DNA of 64,000 bases, from assembly GCA_020912385.1 (NCBI GenBank), contig CP087219.1:558001-622000 (forward strand), read 5' to 3'. Under the pieces are notes generated by a model. It worked only from the letters and a program-made list of their open reading frames with translations. It did no database searches and was not told the DNA's origin. Shown in pieces: positions 11,105-23,336 of the stretch. Within the stretch, counting starts at the first letter, position 1; every line of letters begins with the position of its first letter. The DNA comes from Neofusicoccum parvum (taxonomy: Eukaryota; Ascomycota; Dothideomycetes; Botryosphaeriales; Botryosphaeriaceae). Both the position numbers and the translations under genes were made by a program.

Positions 11105-14100
11105 TCAAACAACGCACCCTTCCCCCACCACCTCCCCCACAACCCTCCTCACATCCACCAGCTTCCCCACCACGCTCTCCGCCAACACCTCCTCCGCCTC
11201 CCTCACCCACAACCCATGCACATCCGCCTCCACCCACGCATCCACCGTCTCACGCAACAACCTCCTAACCTCCGAGCTCCTCATCCTCCCGACCCTCCTC
11301 CCCCGCACGCCCCCCCTCCTCTTCCACCCCAGCACCACCCTCGCCGCCCCCACAACCCTGCACCCCAGCAAGAACACCTCCCCCCTGCTCCCCCACCCCA
11401 TCGCCCCATCCCTCTCCTCCCTCGCCAGCTCCCCCAGCGCCCTCAGCCCATCAACGACCCACCCCTCCAGCTCCACCACCGTCCCATTCCGCACATCCAC
11501 CCCCTCCAGCACCGCCCCCCAGACCCCGACCTCCCGCGCCGGGTCGAGGAACAAGTTCTGCTTCTCGCGGGCGAACAGCGCGGCATTGACCGCGCGCGCG
11601 TCGCGCAGCGCGCCCGCGAACCCGTCGGGCCGGCCCAGGGCGTCGGGCGCGCCGGGCTCGCGCCCGCTCTCGCGCGACAGCAGGCGGAGCAGCGCGGCGT
11701 CGGCCAGGGCCGGGTCGGCGGCGAAGCGCGTGCGCAGGTGCGCGGCCAGCTTGGCGGACGCGGCGAGGGGCACGAGTGCTCGGATCTCGGCGCCGCGGGC
11801 GGGCGGCGGGAGGCGGGGGCCGGCGACGATGCGGGAGGTGATGGTGGCGGCGTGGTCGCGGAGCTCGTCGTCGTCGTCGTTGAGGGCGTCGTGGGTGGTG
11901 AGGGCGAGGGAGAGGTGGAATGGCGAGAGGGTGTCCAGACGCCAGAAGTGGTGGAGGGTGGAGAGGGCGGAGATGGCGGCGTGGCGCGTGGGGAAGGGGT
12001 TGTTTTCTTCGAGATCGCAGCGGAGGGTGTGCAAGAAGAGTGTGAGCTCTTTGGATAAGTCGTTCGTCGCTGAGCCGGTGGCGATGCGGGAGTCGATGTA
12101 GCGGCCGAGGAGCGGGAGAGCGCCTTCGTGGAGGGATGGAGAGCCGAGACCGACGATTTCACGTTGTTCGCTGCCCAGCATAATTGAAATGATGCTGGAA
12201 GGAGGGAGCTGTAGGCCCTGGTCGAGGAGCGAGACGACTGTGTGGCGGACGGTGGAAGAGATCTCGAGATCCGTCGATGAGGCGGCGGTCTCCAGCAGTA
12301 TGTCTACGCACTCGTGTACTGGATCCCCGGCTTTCAGGACGAGCGGGGAGATGGTCGATGCGAGAGACTCCAAAATGATACGGCAGGTGTCGGGATCTTG
12401 ATCAGTCAAGTCCCGGAAGTGTTCCCCGACGGCGATCTGAAGTTGTGGTTGCGTGCCGAAGGAGCACGTCCGGAGGGTCAGATGCTGGACAGTGAAAAGC
12501 GAAAGTGCCCTGCGCAAGAGGGCATCTCCAGCAGATCGACCGCTATTGGCTTGTTGTTGATCTGCGTGGAAGCGCTTCAGGACACGGGAAGCCTCTTTTA
12601 TCAGGTGCGCGAAAACTTCGCCGTCCAATGCTTCACAAATGAGAGGGGAGTACGCTAATGCTTGTCAGAGATTGACCGTGTAAAAAGGGTAGTGTGTAAC
12701 ATACACTGCCAGTCTCCGCTGGTAATATGATGTCTCTGGATCATGTTGATGATGTCGAGGTAAGCTGACTTGGTAAGCGGACAAATATTCTGTTTGTACA
12801 GGCGATCAAACTGTTCGGACAGTGCAAAAGCCACCAATTCGAGGTCGTCTATATTCGGTCAGCTTGTAAACCCAACAGCATACGCAAGACTCGCCCCCTT
12901 ACCTTGCAGCCCACTCTTACTCGCCTCACATATCTCCTTGACGAGATACTTTACTGTCGAGAGCGTACCGTGCAGCGTATTCTGTCTCACAAACGGCATT
13001 TCTACCAGCGCAAGAATCCATTCGACACGTTCCTCCGACCCCAACAGAGCCGCCAGCGTCCGCGCAGCCATATCTCTAACATGCCAGTGCGAGCTAGCCG
13101 TCAGATTGAACACCAGCTGTTGGATTTCCGGTCTCCTCTCCGCCGGCGGACGCGCTCTCTGAAGGATCTGGAAAGCTGGGAAGACCCCCTCGAGAGCTGT
13201 GTTGGTCAATTCCTGCTGCGCTCCTTGTCGTCTCGGCGTCAAGAGTTGGACGATGATATCGAGCAGATTCGGGTATTTCTCGTACGACAGGCGCGTAATC
13301 TTGAGGCGGTCGGTCTCCTTCCAGTTTTGCGTTGTGCTGCTGCCAAGGAGGCGGTCGATGAGGGCGCGGAAGAGCATCAGACCACAGTTGCGAATAGCCC
13401 AGCTGGTCAGATGTGTGTCAGTGTCATTCGATAATCAGAAACCCATTCATACTCACACTTTGGATTCCAGCCTGCTCGCGGCCAAAGACAGGCCTTCTGC
13501 CAAGTGGGGCTCAGAGACCAACGCAAGCTTCGTGTTCGTGAAGACATCCTTCAAACAATTCAAGGCGTGAACTTGAGGGAGATGGCTTCCCTCAATGTTA
13601 CTGTCCTGTCCCTCTTGCACGGCTTCAATTTTCAGATCACTAATGACCCTCTCGAATAGTGCGCTCTCAGGTGCTGCGGTCAGAATACCCGTGATCAAGG
13701 AAGGCAAGCCGGCGGATCGACGGGTGATCATGGAACCCTTGTCCCGAATACAACGAAGGGTTTCCTGCCACACGGTTAACTCCAATCATTACAAAAGTCG
13801 TGCCACTGGTTATTACTAACCTCGTACCAGCGGTCAAGAAGCCCCTTGACCCCGGGATTTGGTGACCGACTGCATCGGAGACAGAAGGCCGCGAAAGTCT
13901 GAGCGACAGTTGAGAAGGCACCACGGTGACGCAGCTCAGCCAATTGAAGGAAGCAGAGCTTGCCCAAGCTCTCAAACTCGGTGGTCTCCAGAACAGAAAT
14001 TCCGTTGGACATCTCGAAAGGAGCCTTGGAAACGATTACGCGCAGCAGAGTGCTTTGAGAAAAGTCAGCGCTATGCCTTCGAGTTCGAAACTGAGAAAAA

Positions 14101-16581
14101 GCTCACCTTGCCTCCTTAAGACCTCTCCAAGAGTAACTTAGAATATCCTTAGTTGTCAGGTCTGGCTCTTCTTCCATATCCTCTGGTACATGGCCCTCTG
14201 GAGCATCCACGCAAAGGATATTCCTTACGCAGTCCCAAATTGAACGCAGGCTGGTGAGGATGCGGTTGTGTAGCTCCTTCCAATGCTCCAGCTCGTTGGG
14301 TTCCATGCCAACCATGGAAGCATAAAATGCAGGCTGATCGACAATGTATCTGTCCTTCCATAAGCTTCAATTACCAACTAAGAAGATCGGTTCGCACATA
14401 CCTCAGAGCCGACAACGTGCCATGCATGGGGTAAGCATTAACCGCAACGGAAAGATTATTGCTTGCAGCAGCAATTGTCTCATCCAGCAGAAAAATTAGA
14501 TGCTCGACAATGCCACGACGACTCGTCATCCATCCTGCTAGCACATTGTTCACTGGAGAATCAGAGCTCAGAGGCTCCGTCCTCCTTTCAAAAAGCAGGT
14601 CGTAAGCGCGAGCAACTCCATCCGCATGATCAGCCCGGCCACTGCGCAGCATTGTCCTCTCTGACCTATCCAGAAAAGCAGCGAAGGCATGCTCGACAAG
14701 CGTAGTGGGATCTTCCGGCTTTCCCAAGAACACTGGTGCCACCTTTGGTCCTTTTGGTGCCTTCGTAGGGGCATCGGAAGTCTTGTTCGTCCCAAGTTTG
14801 AGCAAGAATGCAGCCGCGTGGCGGACGTCATCAAAGGGATCCATGATGAGATCAAAAAGCTCACGAACTAGGAGAGGCGTGAGGATGTTCATTTGGAAAG
14901 GGAATTTGATTTCTCCTTGGCCCGTCCGCGATAGTGAGTGGTGCGGTACTGAAGGATCCAAGCCGGACTTCATGATGATAGTCAAGGATTTCAGCGCAGA
15001 AATGTGTCTCTGGTATGCTGCTGTCGGATGAAGCTCTGAAGAGATAAAGCGCAGATACCATTGAATGAATTCGACATGAGCATGATACAGTTCGAATAGG
15101 CTGGTTTCAGAGGCGGCCTGTTCTTTTGCCAAGTTCCTGCTCATCACACTAGTAGACCCCCTCAGACGGTCGAACAGTGAAAGAGTCAGGCTCATAACTT
15201 CACCGCGGAAGTTGGCATCCGTATCCGCATGAAGATATGGCAGATTGCGCTTCAGAGCAACGAAAGTGCCGAGCGTCAAAGGTCTGGTGACTGCAGCTGA
15301 GGTTGTAAGTAAGGATAGAGCTGCGAGTCTAGTCTCTGCCCGTTCGTGTGCCAAAAGCCTTCCGAGGAGTCTATCCGGTATCAACATGGCTCCATCGCGG
15401 ATCTCGATCTTTTTGGAAAAGCGATGATCTTCCAGGGTTAGCGACTGCTGTCCAGTTCAAGGGATGGCGGGCACTTACCGACTTCTTGGACAAAGCCCAT
15501 GTCCTTTCCGACCTGTAGAGATGTGAAGAGCAAAGATGCCTCCAAATCGTCCGATGGCCTAGACGTACCCTTCGTACTAGGTTTTAACCGGATGTGGTCA
15601 TCAAGGTTCAGATGTTCTAAAAATCTGAGGTAGTCTGCAAGGACCGGCTTGAACATGTCAGGAAATACGTGGCTCTTGAAGTTCGGCATGGCGTCAGGAT
15701 TCCTTCGGACAATGCTCTCCAGCGGTTCCACCCATATGGGCAGTGAGTCTGCATTGTCACTGGCCAGCTGCTTCGCCTGTTGTCGACGAGCGCGTTCCAG
15801 AATGACGCAAACGGCATTTCCAGCGCCGAAAGTAGTGTCCTGGTGGTTGGCCCATTTCATAATGCCGTAGAGGAAAGTCTTGCCCACGTTTCGTGGTGCA
15901 GGGAACAGGAGCAGCGACCTTCGCTTGCTGGTACTCCACTGCTCAAACATGGCGATCACATCGTCAACAGAGATGACGTCTTTTTGGATGAAGTAGGAGA
16001 GAGCGCTGAGAGCAGGCTTGACCCTGGACGTATCGTCCTCTTGGAACAGAACGTCAAACAGCCGGATGACAGACTCATCCTTGACAGCCTGAGCGGCGGG
16101 ACTCTTGTTCTTCTGGAGAATGGAGCACAGCATCAGAAGAACCTGTCTCATGGACTTCGGCTTCGCACTGTCGTACCTCTCCAGGAAGGTGTCAAAGAGA
16201 TCCTTCCAGATGTTCTTGGAGAAGATCAGTGAGCGGATCCTCTCGTCCGGCGAGGCCTGACATTTCTCCAGAACAGAACATAGCGGATTGCAAGCCCCAG
16301 CCTTGTGAGAAGCCGGCAGGTACGGAATGGATGCTGTCCCAAGAAGCGCGTCCAGCAGGTTAGAGAGCTTGCTGTTGGCAAGTCAGCATGGCTGGGCGCA
16401 GTGGTAGGCTGGCATGCAGTGGATGCGAACCGCGAGGGAGTTGCGCAGGGCAATCACTGTCTTACTTTATGCTCTCGTCTGAGATAGCACCGTCAACGGG
16501 AACGTAGCTGGCCAGGTCCTTGCTCAACCGGCGCAGGAAGTCGATGGAGACCGGGGCCTGGAGAGGCGCACTTTCCGCCAT
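11105..16581 (-). CDS. trm732: Trm732/THADA family protein (tRNA 2'-O-methylation partner), HEAT/armadillo-like
   Basis: Nine exons: 16581-16466, 16371-15479, 15428-14402, 14349-14107, 14052-13821, 13764-13457, 13402-12903, 12848-12705, 12654-11105. They sum to 5013 nt, giving 1670 aa. All eight introns are GT-AG, 50-94 nt, most with a CTAAC/CTGAC branch point. The DUF2428 core reads TRRSAGLPSLITGIL at about residue 853, followed by AIRNCGLMLFRALIDRLLG; a late signature LNDDDDELRD lies near residue 1415. In yeast Trm732 pairs with Trm7 to methylate the ribose at tRNA position 32; THADA is the animal relative. The rest is alpha-helical repeat. The start ATG (16579-16581) follows in-frame upstream codons but is the best-placed Met. 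Divergent promoter shared with Tim23. Confidence 0.9.
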
Positions 16582-17043
16582 ATCGGGCAATCTCGGGGAA
16601 GACGGTTTTTCTCGTCTGCCTCGAGTGCTCCCGGCTGCGCGGTCGATGTGAGTTCTGAGGCAGGCCGTGCCCTTGGACGGACTCAGCGCGGCGGATCTGC
16701 CAGGCGAGAGGGCTGGGCAGAAGAGGCACCACGAACAGAGTGCAGGCGCAGGGACGGAAATTTTGAAGTCACGGGATTGGCGCAGCGCTGGGGCTGCGAT
16801 CCCTGCCGTCCAAGCTGGAGGCGCGGGCTTGGCGCGCGATGAAATAATTTTGGGGCGCCGATGCCGACGACGACATTCTCGCAGCTCGCGCCGGCGACCC
16901 TGCTCCATCTCTCTCTCCAGACGCCCGTCCACGCCCGCCCACCGCCTCGCCGCATCCCGCCCGCCATCGCGACGTCCGCGCTCCCGCCGTGACCCCGTCA
17001 ATCCGCCGCGCCATCCATCACCACCAGCTCCTCCGCCGCCGCC
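16582..17043. promoter_or_regulatory. Divergent promoter region Trm732 / Tim23
   Basis: 462 bp separate the two start codons, which point away from each other. A GC-rich stretch with no TATA box that I can identify; probably houses both 5' UTRs. Confidence 0.55.
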
Positions 17044-17771
17044 ATGACCATCTGGGACACGCTGACCGGCCGCAAGTCGGCATCGACCCCATCCGGCTCG
17101 ACCGCACCACCGGCATCAGACACCCAGACCGACTCGTTCCAGCCCGCCGCCTTCGACCCCTCGACGGCCACCGATGTCTCGTCGTTCCTCAACTCGTCGA
17201 CCGCCTTCGACGCCACCCAGCTGCACCCGCTGGCCGGCTTGGACAAGGACACGCTGGACTACCTGACGCTTGAGGAGGGCGCTCTGTCAGATCTGCCCGG
17301 CGCGCGCTCGGCGCTGCCGTCGCGCGGCTGGTCCGACGACCTGTGCTACGGCACCGGCACCACCTACCTGACCGCTCTGTCGCTCGGCGGTGCTTGGGGG
17401 CTTGCTGAGGGCCTCAACAAGACCACGCCGCAGATGCAGCCGCGTCTGCGCCTCAATGCCGTCCTCAACGCTGTCACGCGCCGCGGTCCCTTCCTGGGCA
17501 ACTCCGCCGGTATCGTCGCCATGGTTTACAATATTTTTAACTCCACCATCGGCTACTACCGCGGCAAGCACGACTCAACCAACAGCATTGTTGCTGGTGC
17601 GCTGAGCGGCGCGCTCTTCAAAAGCACGAGAGGCCTGAGGCCCATGGCTATTTCCAGCGCATTGGTCGCTGGCGCAGCCGGAACCTGGGCGGTATGTACC
17701 AACCAATCCATTCTGCCTACCACCGCTAACACGACTGCTTCCAGATGGTGAGAAAGGTCGTTTTCGAATAA
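17044..17771 (+). CDS. tim23: Mitochondrial import inner membrane translocase subunit Tim23
   Basis: Exons 17044-17691 and 17745-17771 (intron 53 nt, GCTAAC branch); 224 aa. The N-terminal half is hydrophilic and faces the intermembrane space, with the conserved segment HPLAGLDKDTLDYLTLEE. The C-terminal half is the four-TM Tim17/22/23 domain: GTTYLTALSLGGAWGLAEG, GNSAGIVAMVYNIFNSTIGY, and NSIVAGALSGALFKSTRG with the usual G-rich helices. Tim23 forms the channel that moves presequence proteins across the inner membrane. The last exon encodes only eight residues (MVRKVVFE) before TAA; it replaces an intron-read tail and gives a normal C-terminus. Confidence 0.93.
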
Positions 17772-18914
17772 AAGTCATTCTACAAAGTTGCGCCGATTGG
17801 CCACCACCCACTCTCCAATAATACCTCCCTCCCTCTCTCCCTCTAAGCCCATCCATCCGAGGACGAAAGCACACGAACCGTGGCCAGACCGAAACAATGT
17901 CTGTGTATGCTATGTTGTATGGAAGCAGGCGCGTCGGCGTGCGCGCGCAAGCAAGAAAGTTTTTGTCGTTTCCGATGGTCATAAGCGGGTTTCCCACACT
18001 ATTCTTCATAACGTCGTCTTTAGGGTCCTGGATGCATTCCGATGGAGTCTCACACCGGCGATAAACTCCCCTCTCGAAAGCGTTTCTATTTCTATCCTGG
18101 TGGGCGGGTGCGCCAGAATACGAGGATGGATTTGGCTCGCTGTTCTGTACAAATATTTCGTTCTTGGGATGGGTTGGTTCTCATGATTACCAAAGCGGCG
18201 CCATTCGAGTAGATATATAGAGGTCTTCGAAAAGATTTCATTTGAGCTCTTCTGGATTTCCTGCCTTGCGACGCACCCGATTTCTACGGCTGCCTGCCAT
18301 CTCTCCCGCAAAGAGCGCGCTGCGCCTTCCTCCAGCTCCAACATCATAGCCAAGTGGACATGCGGACTGGATAGATGCCAGAACTCGGAGGACGAGCCTT
18401 CAATCTACTTGGCGCAGAAGATGAGACGCTGTTTGGAAAGTTCGGTCTCATTCAAGCTCTCGCCAGCAGCCTGGCCCGCCCAATCACTCGCCATTTCCCG
18501 CCTGCTGCGTTTGGAAAAGGTGAAAGAGACGGGTGTACATTGGAAGGCGCTGCTTCGCTCTTCTCAAGTACCAGACTTCACCCAGACTTCGCCTCTCTCT
18601 CTCGGCTCCATGCAAGCAACATTTCCAGTACTATCATCGTCAACACAGCATCGCCCGCAGAAACGACATCACCACGGCCACATGCCGAGACTTCCATCGG
18701 CAGCACTACTACCGCCAACGTTATCATCGATAGCACATCTGCCACAGAGAAATCTGCCGCAAGAAGCTACATGCACGACTACCACTACCACTACCACTAC
18801 GACTAAGACTAAGACCAGGACCGCGATCGCAGCCCACAATCACTCCATTGCCACTACAACTACCACTACCACTACCACGTCCAGTACCACCACAACCACA
18901 GCCAACCACTCAAG
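17772..18914. other. Intergenic with CAY microsatellite
   Basis: 1.1 kb without a convincing gene. Imperfect (CAC/TAC)n runs at about 18775-18805 and 18850-18900 lie directly in front of the next start codon, probably in its 5' UTR. Confidence 0.5.
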
Positions 18915-19259
18915 ATGCCGCGCATGATCATCACCGCCGTCGACTCCATCAACCTCTCCGTCAGCGTCGTCGGCCTCGCCGCCACCATCGGCTACTTCGC
19001 CTACCAACTCCACCAAACAAACCGCACCCTCGCCATCGTGGACAAGAGGTTGCGGGAGCACACTATTATCATGCATATGGAACAGGAGAAGCTGAGCACC
19101 GTGCGGGGGGACCTGAATGCCCGGAGCTGCGTGCTCAACCACCTCGGCGTTCGGGTCACGCTGTTGAGCGTCGAGGTGAAAGGCTTGGGGAAGGAAATAA
19201 AGATGATTAAGCAGGAACTTGAGATGATTGAGGAAGCTAAGTCGAGTGATGAGGATTGA
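18915..19259 (+). CDS. Small membrane-anchored coiled-coil protein, unknown function
   Basis: Single exon of 114 aa. One hydrophobic segment near residues 10-32 (INLSVSVVGLAATIGYFAYQ) is followed by a long amphipathic, charged helix (LREHTIIMHMEQEKLS, then VEVKGLGKEIKMIKQELEMI), which reads as a coiled coil, and an acidic end. Such single-TM coiled-coil proteins are common orphans in filamentous fungi. The ATG is the first in frame after a repeat-rich leader. I do not recognise a family. Confidence 0.5.
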   Translation: MPRMIITAVDSINLSVSVVGLAATIGYFAYQLHQTNRTLAIVDKRLREHTIIMHMEQEKLSTVRGDLNARSCVLNHLGVRVTLLSVEVKGLGKEIKMIKQELEMIEEAKSSDED

Positions 19260-19805
19260 GGTGGGTACGGTGGGAGGAGTTGGGGGAGATGGAACGCAAA
19301 AATAGGGTCGGGGTTGTATGTTCGTTGGGATCTTGGAAGAGGTTGTGGCGGGGTAGGGGACATTCAAGGGTTCTGGTTTTGTGCGGATATGAGGAGGGAG
19401 TGGGGATTCCGGTATTGTTTACTACTCTACAGTGTAGAACTGCATGATTTCACTCCTTGCCTTTTGATCTTGGCTGTGTTGCCGTGTCATGTGCTGCTCC
19501 GCTCAGTACTTTTGCTCGGTTTGAATTGATCCTCTACCTTAAGAATAGTCTCAATATCTCTTCGGTTCTCGCCCATGCTCTGCAGGCCACTTTTGAAAAC
19601 GAGAGCCACCACAACATACACAAACAATGTACTTCCGTTCTCCCGTTTTCCTTGTGAAGTTTACACTCTGCGAATATTTGAAAGCGTGACGCCCGCAATC
19701 CTTCAGATCCGTCATGGTGAACTGCAGCATCAGGGGCTCTTGTCGAATGTCGATACTAGGCGTGTAGGGTGTTTGGCGGCACAGATATCTGGACCACCAT
19801 CGAAA
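19260..19805. other. Intergenic, nothing recognised
   Basis: About 550 bp with only short ORFs. Confidence 0.5.
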
Positions 19806-20311
19806 ATGAACGAATCTAGGCATGCCGACCCAGTGTTACTCTCGCAATTGAGGATATGGCTAGATGGGTGGAGGCTTTTTATGGAAGACATCGAAGTAAG
19901 CCTTGCTGAGTATTTGGAAACTAGAAACGGATACGGGACGAGCTGCTGTTATGAAGCTCCTGCTATCGTTTATATGTCATCAGTAGATACTCACAGGATC
20001 GATTCCGCAAAAGGGACCATTCGCAATAGACCTTTTCGTGGTTCTGATTCTGGGACAACATGCGCCTCTGGAGGAACTGGAATGCCCATGATTTCCAGCA
20101 AGTCTTAAATGCGAGCAGCAGTATATCTCAACGCTACGGAGATAGGTTCAAAAGTGAGGGTCTTGTAGTGAAGGACTTAGTAGAAGGATCGCAAGACCAA
20201 AGACGCCAGTGGCTCTTTCTATCAGTGGAAGGAACTGCATCAGGTGTTCTTTTGAATTGTCCTGTTGATCTGGGTAATACCAGTAAAGCTAATCAAATGA
20301 AGAAGATCTGA
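19806..20311 (+). CDS. Possible two-exon hypothetical protein or gene fragment
   Basis: Exon 19806-19895 and exon 20099-20311 would be joined in phase 0 across a 203-nt GTAAGC...CAG intron, giving 100 aa. The junction reads smoothly through an apparent helix (RIWLDGWRLFMEDIE, then QVLNASSSISQRYGDRF). This resembles N-terminal helical regions of fungal multi-domain proteins, but I cannot name a family, and there is no continuation downstream. It may be a remnant of a larger gene. Confidence 0.3.
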
Positions 20312-21681
20312 ATCATCTGGAGGTGAGCCTCTGTTTCCACCATTTGATCACCATGCAATATTCACGAGGGCACGGCTTCCAGCATTGTCCTTGCTTGCCG
20401 ACCGCTTAAAACACCACCCTTTGAGCTATTTCCGTTCCAGCTTCGCAGATTCCACGGGCGTACTATGAAGTAGAACACAAGTACGAAAGGATCACTGTCT
20501 TGCCCGTTGGATGGTTGCTTCGGATAGCACTCGCAGTGCTCTTGCTCTGAGACACTCTCACTCAGATCTCAGAAGCCAATTCACTCCACGGAAACAGTGC
20601 TGCTCGACATTTAGTATCTTATGGTTGGCCGCAACATCTCCGATTCTCCATAGCCGGTTATATCAGCTACGTAATGTTGGCCGGTATCATTTCACTTCGA
20701 TAAACGAACAGTTCGAGGGGCAGTTCAAGAAAAAGCGTCCTACGTCTCTCCATCAATCACCGCCGAACCGGGCAGCAGTAAGGGCTGATTGCGGCTCTCC
20801 ATTCTCGGGAAACAATGAAAGTTGAAGAAACAATCCAGGCTTCTGAACCTCAAGGTGGACTTCTTATGCCGTCTCAAATTTCTCCCGCCTTAAACTTACG
20901 TGCATTCTTGCCAACATTCTACTAACATGGACGTGAAAGAAGGAAGATACTGTACTTATCATCCGTTACTCGTTAAATTCTGAATATTCTCGTGAACCTT
21001 ACCACAGGGTAGTAATTTTAATGAGTGGTTGAAGCATCGAGGTAAACGCCGGGAAGTGGGAGGGGAAATGACAAACCGATCAGGACAAGAGTCTCAGGTG
21101 CTCAGAAAGATATACAGGGCAATGCAGATCAATCGTTCTATCACCGAGTAAGCAGTAATGACAGAAATAAGGCTGTACTATTAGTAACACCCTTATGTAC
21201 CTGCCATTTCCCGGGCTTCACGCCCTCAATCCATTCCTCCGCAACCGCACCCATAACGCAAGAAAAAGCATCAAACACCTTGACATGCAAATACATCTTT
21301 TTCTTTCATCTTTCTTCTGTCTTGGCCGTGCGCCTCGTAATGCCATCGATCCATGCAATCAGCCAGCCGACTCTCCATCCCTTTCCATATCTCCCGAGCC
21401 ACGCTGCGCAAGAGCAACGCCCGTCCACTCTTCCCCCATATCCATCCAAGCCATTGTAAAAGCAGAAATGAGAACGCCCATCGATGCATTTCAGAAAACG
21501 GAAAGAAAGCCCCAATGAAAAAAAAACCTACCCAGCTACCTAGCGAAAACCCTCCTTAGTCCTCCCTCCGCATGAAGTCCCCCCCATCCGTCGATCGCTC
21601 GTCCCGGTTCTGTGGATGATATCGCTCGGTCGGTCGGTCGTAAACGTATATGCGCGCACGCAGAGAATGCATGAAGCATCA
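20312..21681. other. Intergenic, no gene seen
   Basis: 1.4 kb of moderate AT content with no supported ORF; includes the 3' flank of the Sds22 gene. Confidence 0.5.
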
Positions 21682-23336
21682 TCACACCTTCACGAAAGCT
21701 GTTTCCGCGCAGGAAAGCGCGCACCCCGTTAGAAGATCGTGCTTATCACAGAAACGCCAAACTCCTCACACCACCCCTCTCCTTCTTCGAGTTGACAGCC
21801 GAGAACTTACTCGCATCGATCTGCTTGACCTGCGGCAGCGCCAGCCGCACCTTGTTCCTGTACAGCGCCGGCTGCCGCGTCTGCAGCGGGTTGCCCTCAA
21901 AGTACACCGTCTCCAGTTGCTCCTTGTCGCGCAGCTCGCGCTCCACCTCCGTAAAGTCCGCCAGCTTGCAGTAGCTGGCCCAGAACTCTTCCAAGTTGAC
22001 GAGCGCACTAAGGTTCGTCAGATTCTCGATCGGGTTGCCGGTTATGTCAATGACGCGGAGGTTGGCGTTGTTCTCGAGGCCGTCGGTGGACGTGAGGGCG
22101 TTGTGGGAGATGTGGAGTTCTTCGAGATTGACGAGTTTGGAGAGGCCGGTGATGGAGGTGAGGCGGTTGGATTGGATGGAGAGAATCTTGAGGTTCGAAA
22201 GAGTGTCGAGGCCCTGTGGCGCCGGGTATCAGTCACGTCTGAGTGAGGAGGGATTGGAATTATGGCAAACCTTGATCTCGGTGATCTTGTTCTTTCCCAG
22301 CCACAACTCTTCGAGCCCCGTAAGCGTCTCGAGGTTCTCAATGCTCTACCAACAGTATCAGTCTCCCGTCCGCCCCAACGCAAGACACCACATACCCTTA
22401 TCCTGTTCGCGCCGAGCTCCAGATTTCTCAGCTCCGTCAAACCCTCCAGATTTTCAATCGCCGAAATCTTATTCTGCACAAAGTATAGATCCTTCAGCTT
22501 CTTCATGTGATTCAAGCGCTTGATGTGCTTGATCTTGTTAAAGCTCAAGTCCAGATTATCCAATCCCGTGAACTGGTCGAGGCCCTTGATATGCGCAATC
22601 ATGTTATCGTAGAGGTCCAGCTCCGTCAGGGTCGCGCCCAAGGATTCGGGGAACTCGATGGTAGCGATGGCGTTCTGGCGTAGAGAGAGGCGCTGAAACA
22701 ACCCAGATCAGCATCCCACCCAAGACAGGGCCCCGCGGACCGCAATGCCTCCCCAAAACGTACCTCGAGCTGCTTGAAGCGCTCCAGCCTCAGCGCCGGG
22801 ATCGACGTTACGCGACAGTGGATGAGGTCGATTTGCTGCGTGGTGGCACAACCCGTCAGCCCTCCGCCCTCCACGAAACCTCCCTTCCCCCAGCATCGGA
22901 CGGAGAACTCACATCGACATCCTCCTCGTAATCCTCCAACAAATCTACGCCGTCACACCCCACGCGTCAGCCCCACCCATCCCTCAAGCAACTCTCCCCC
23001 AGAATGTGAAAAAAACCCACCTTCGTCCGCCTCGATCTGCTCCACCGGCGGCGCGTCCTCGTCCGAGTACTCCGGGTCCGACAGCGCCTCCGGGTTGACG
23101 ATGACGGGCTTGCGGTCGACGCGCAGCTTGCCGTCCCAGCCGCTCTTGCTGCGGGGCGAGCTGTGGCTGTGGTGGTGCGCCGCCGTCTCCTCCTCGTGGT
23201 TGTCCACGACCGTCGCGTGCGGGTGCTGCGCTCCTCCGTCGGCGGCGTTGTGGTTGTGGGCGTCGGCGGTGGCGGGGTCGGGGCTGGTGGTGACGGCGTC
23301 GGCGGCGGGCGCGGACGGCGGGGTGTCGTCGGTCAT
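21682..23336 (-). CDS. sds22: Sds22, leucine-rich-repeat regulator of protein phosphatase 1
   Basis: Seven exons: 23336-23021, 22944-22913, 22835-22764, 22692-22396, 22345-22271, 22213-21811, 21698-21682; 1212 nt, 403 aa. The first 120 residues are acidic, His-rich and low-complexity. Then come SDS22-type LRRs of about 22 residues (LTELDLYDNMIAHIKGLDQF, LDNLDLSFNKIKHIKRL, LEELWLGKNKITEIK and so on), ending with the family cap around LETVYFEGNPLQ and LPQVKQIDA. Sds22 binds the PP1 catalytic subunit in nucleus and cytoplasm and is needed for mitosis. The last exon is only 17 nt and supplies TFVKV-stop. Reading through the 112-nt intron instead gives an atypical tail, so I prefer the spliced form. 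Confidence 0.9.

Noticed and set aside
11057..12058. 333-codon open frame on + strand
   Set aside because: Antisense of the last Trm732 exon; Pro/His then Gly/Glu-rich mirror sequence.
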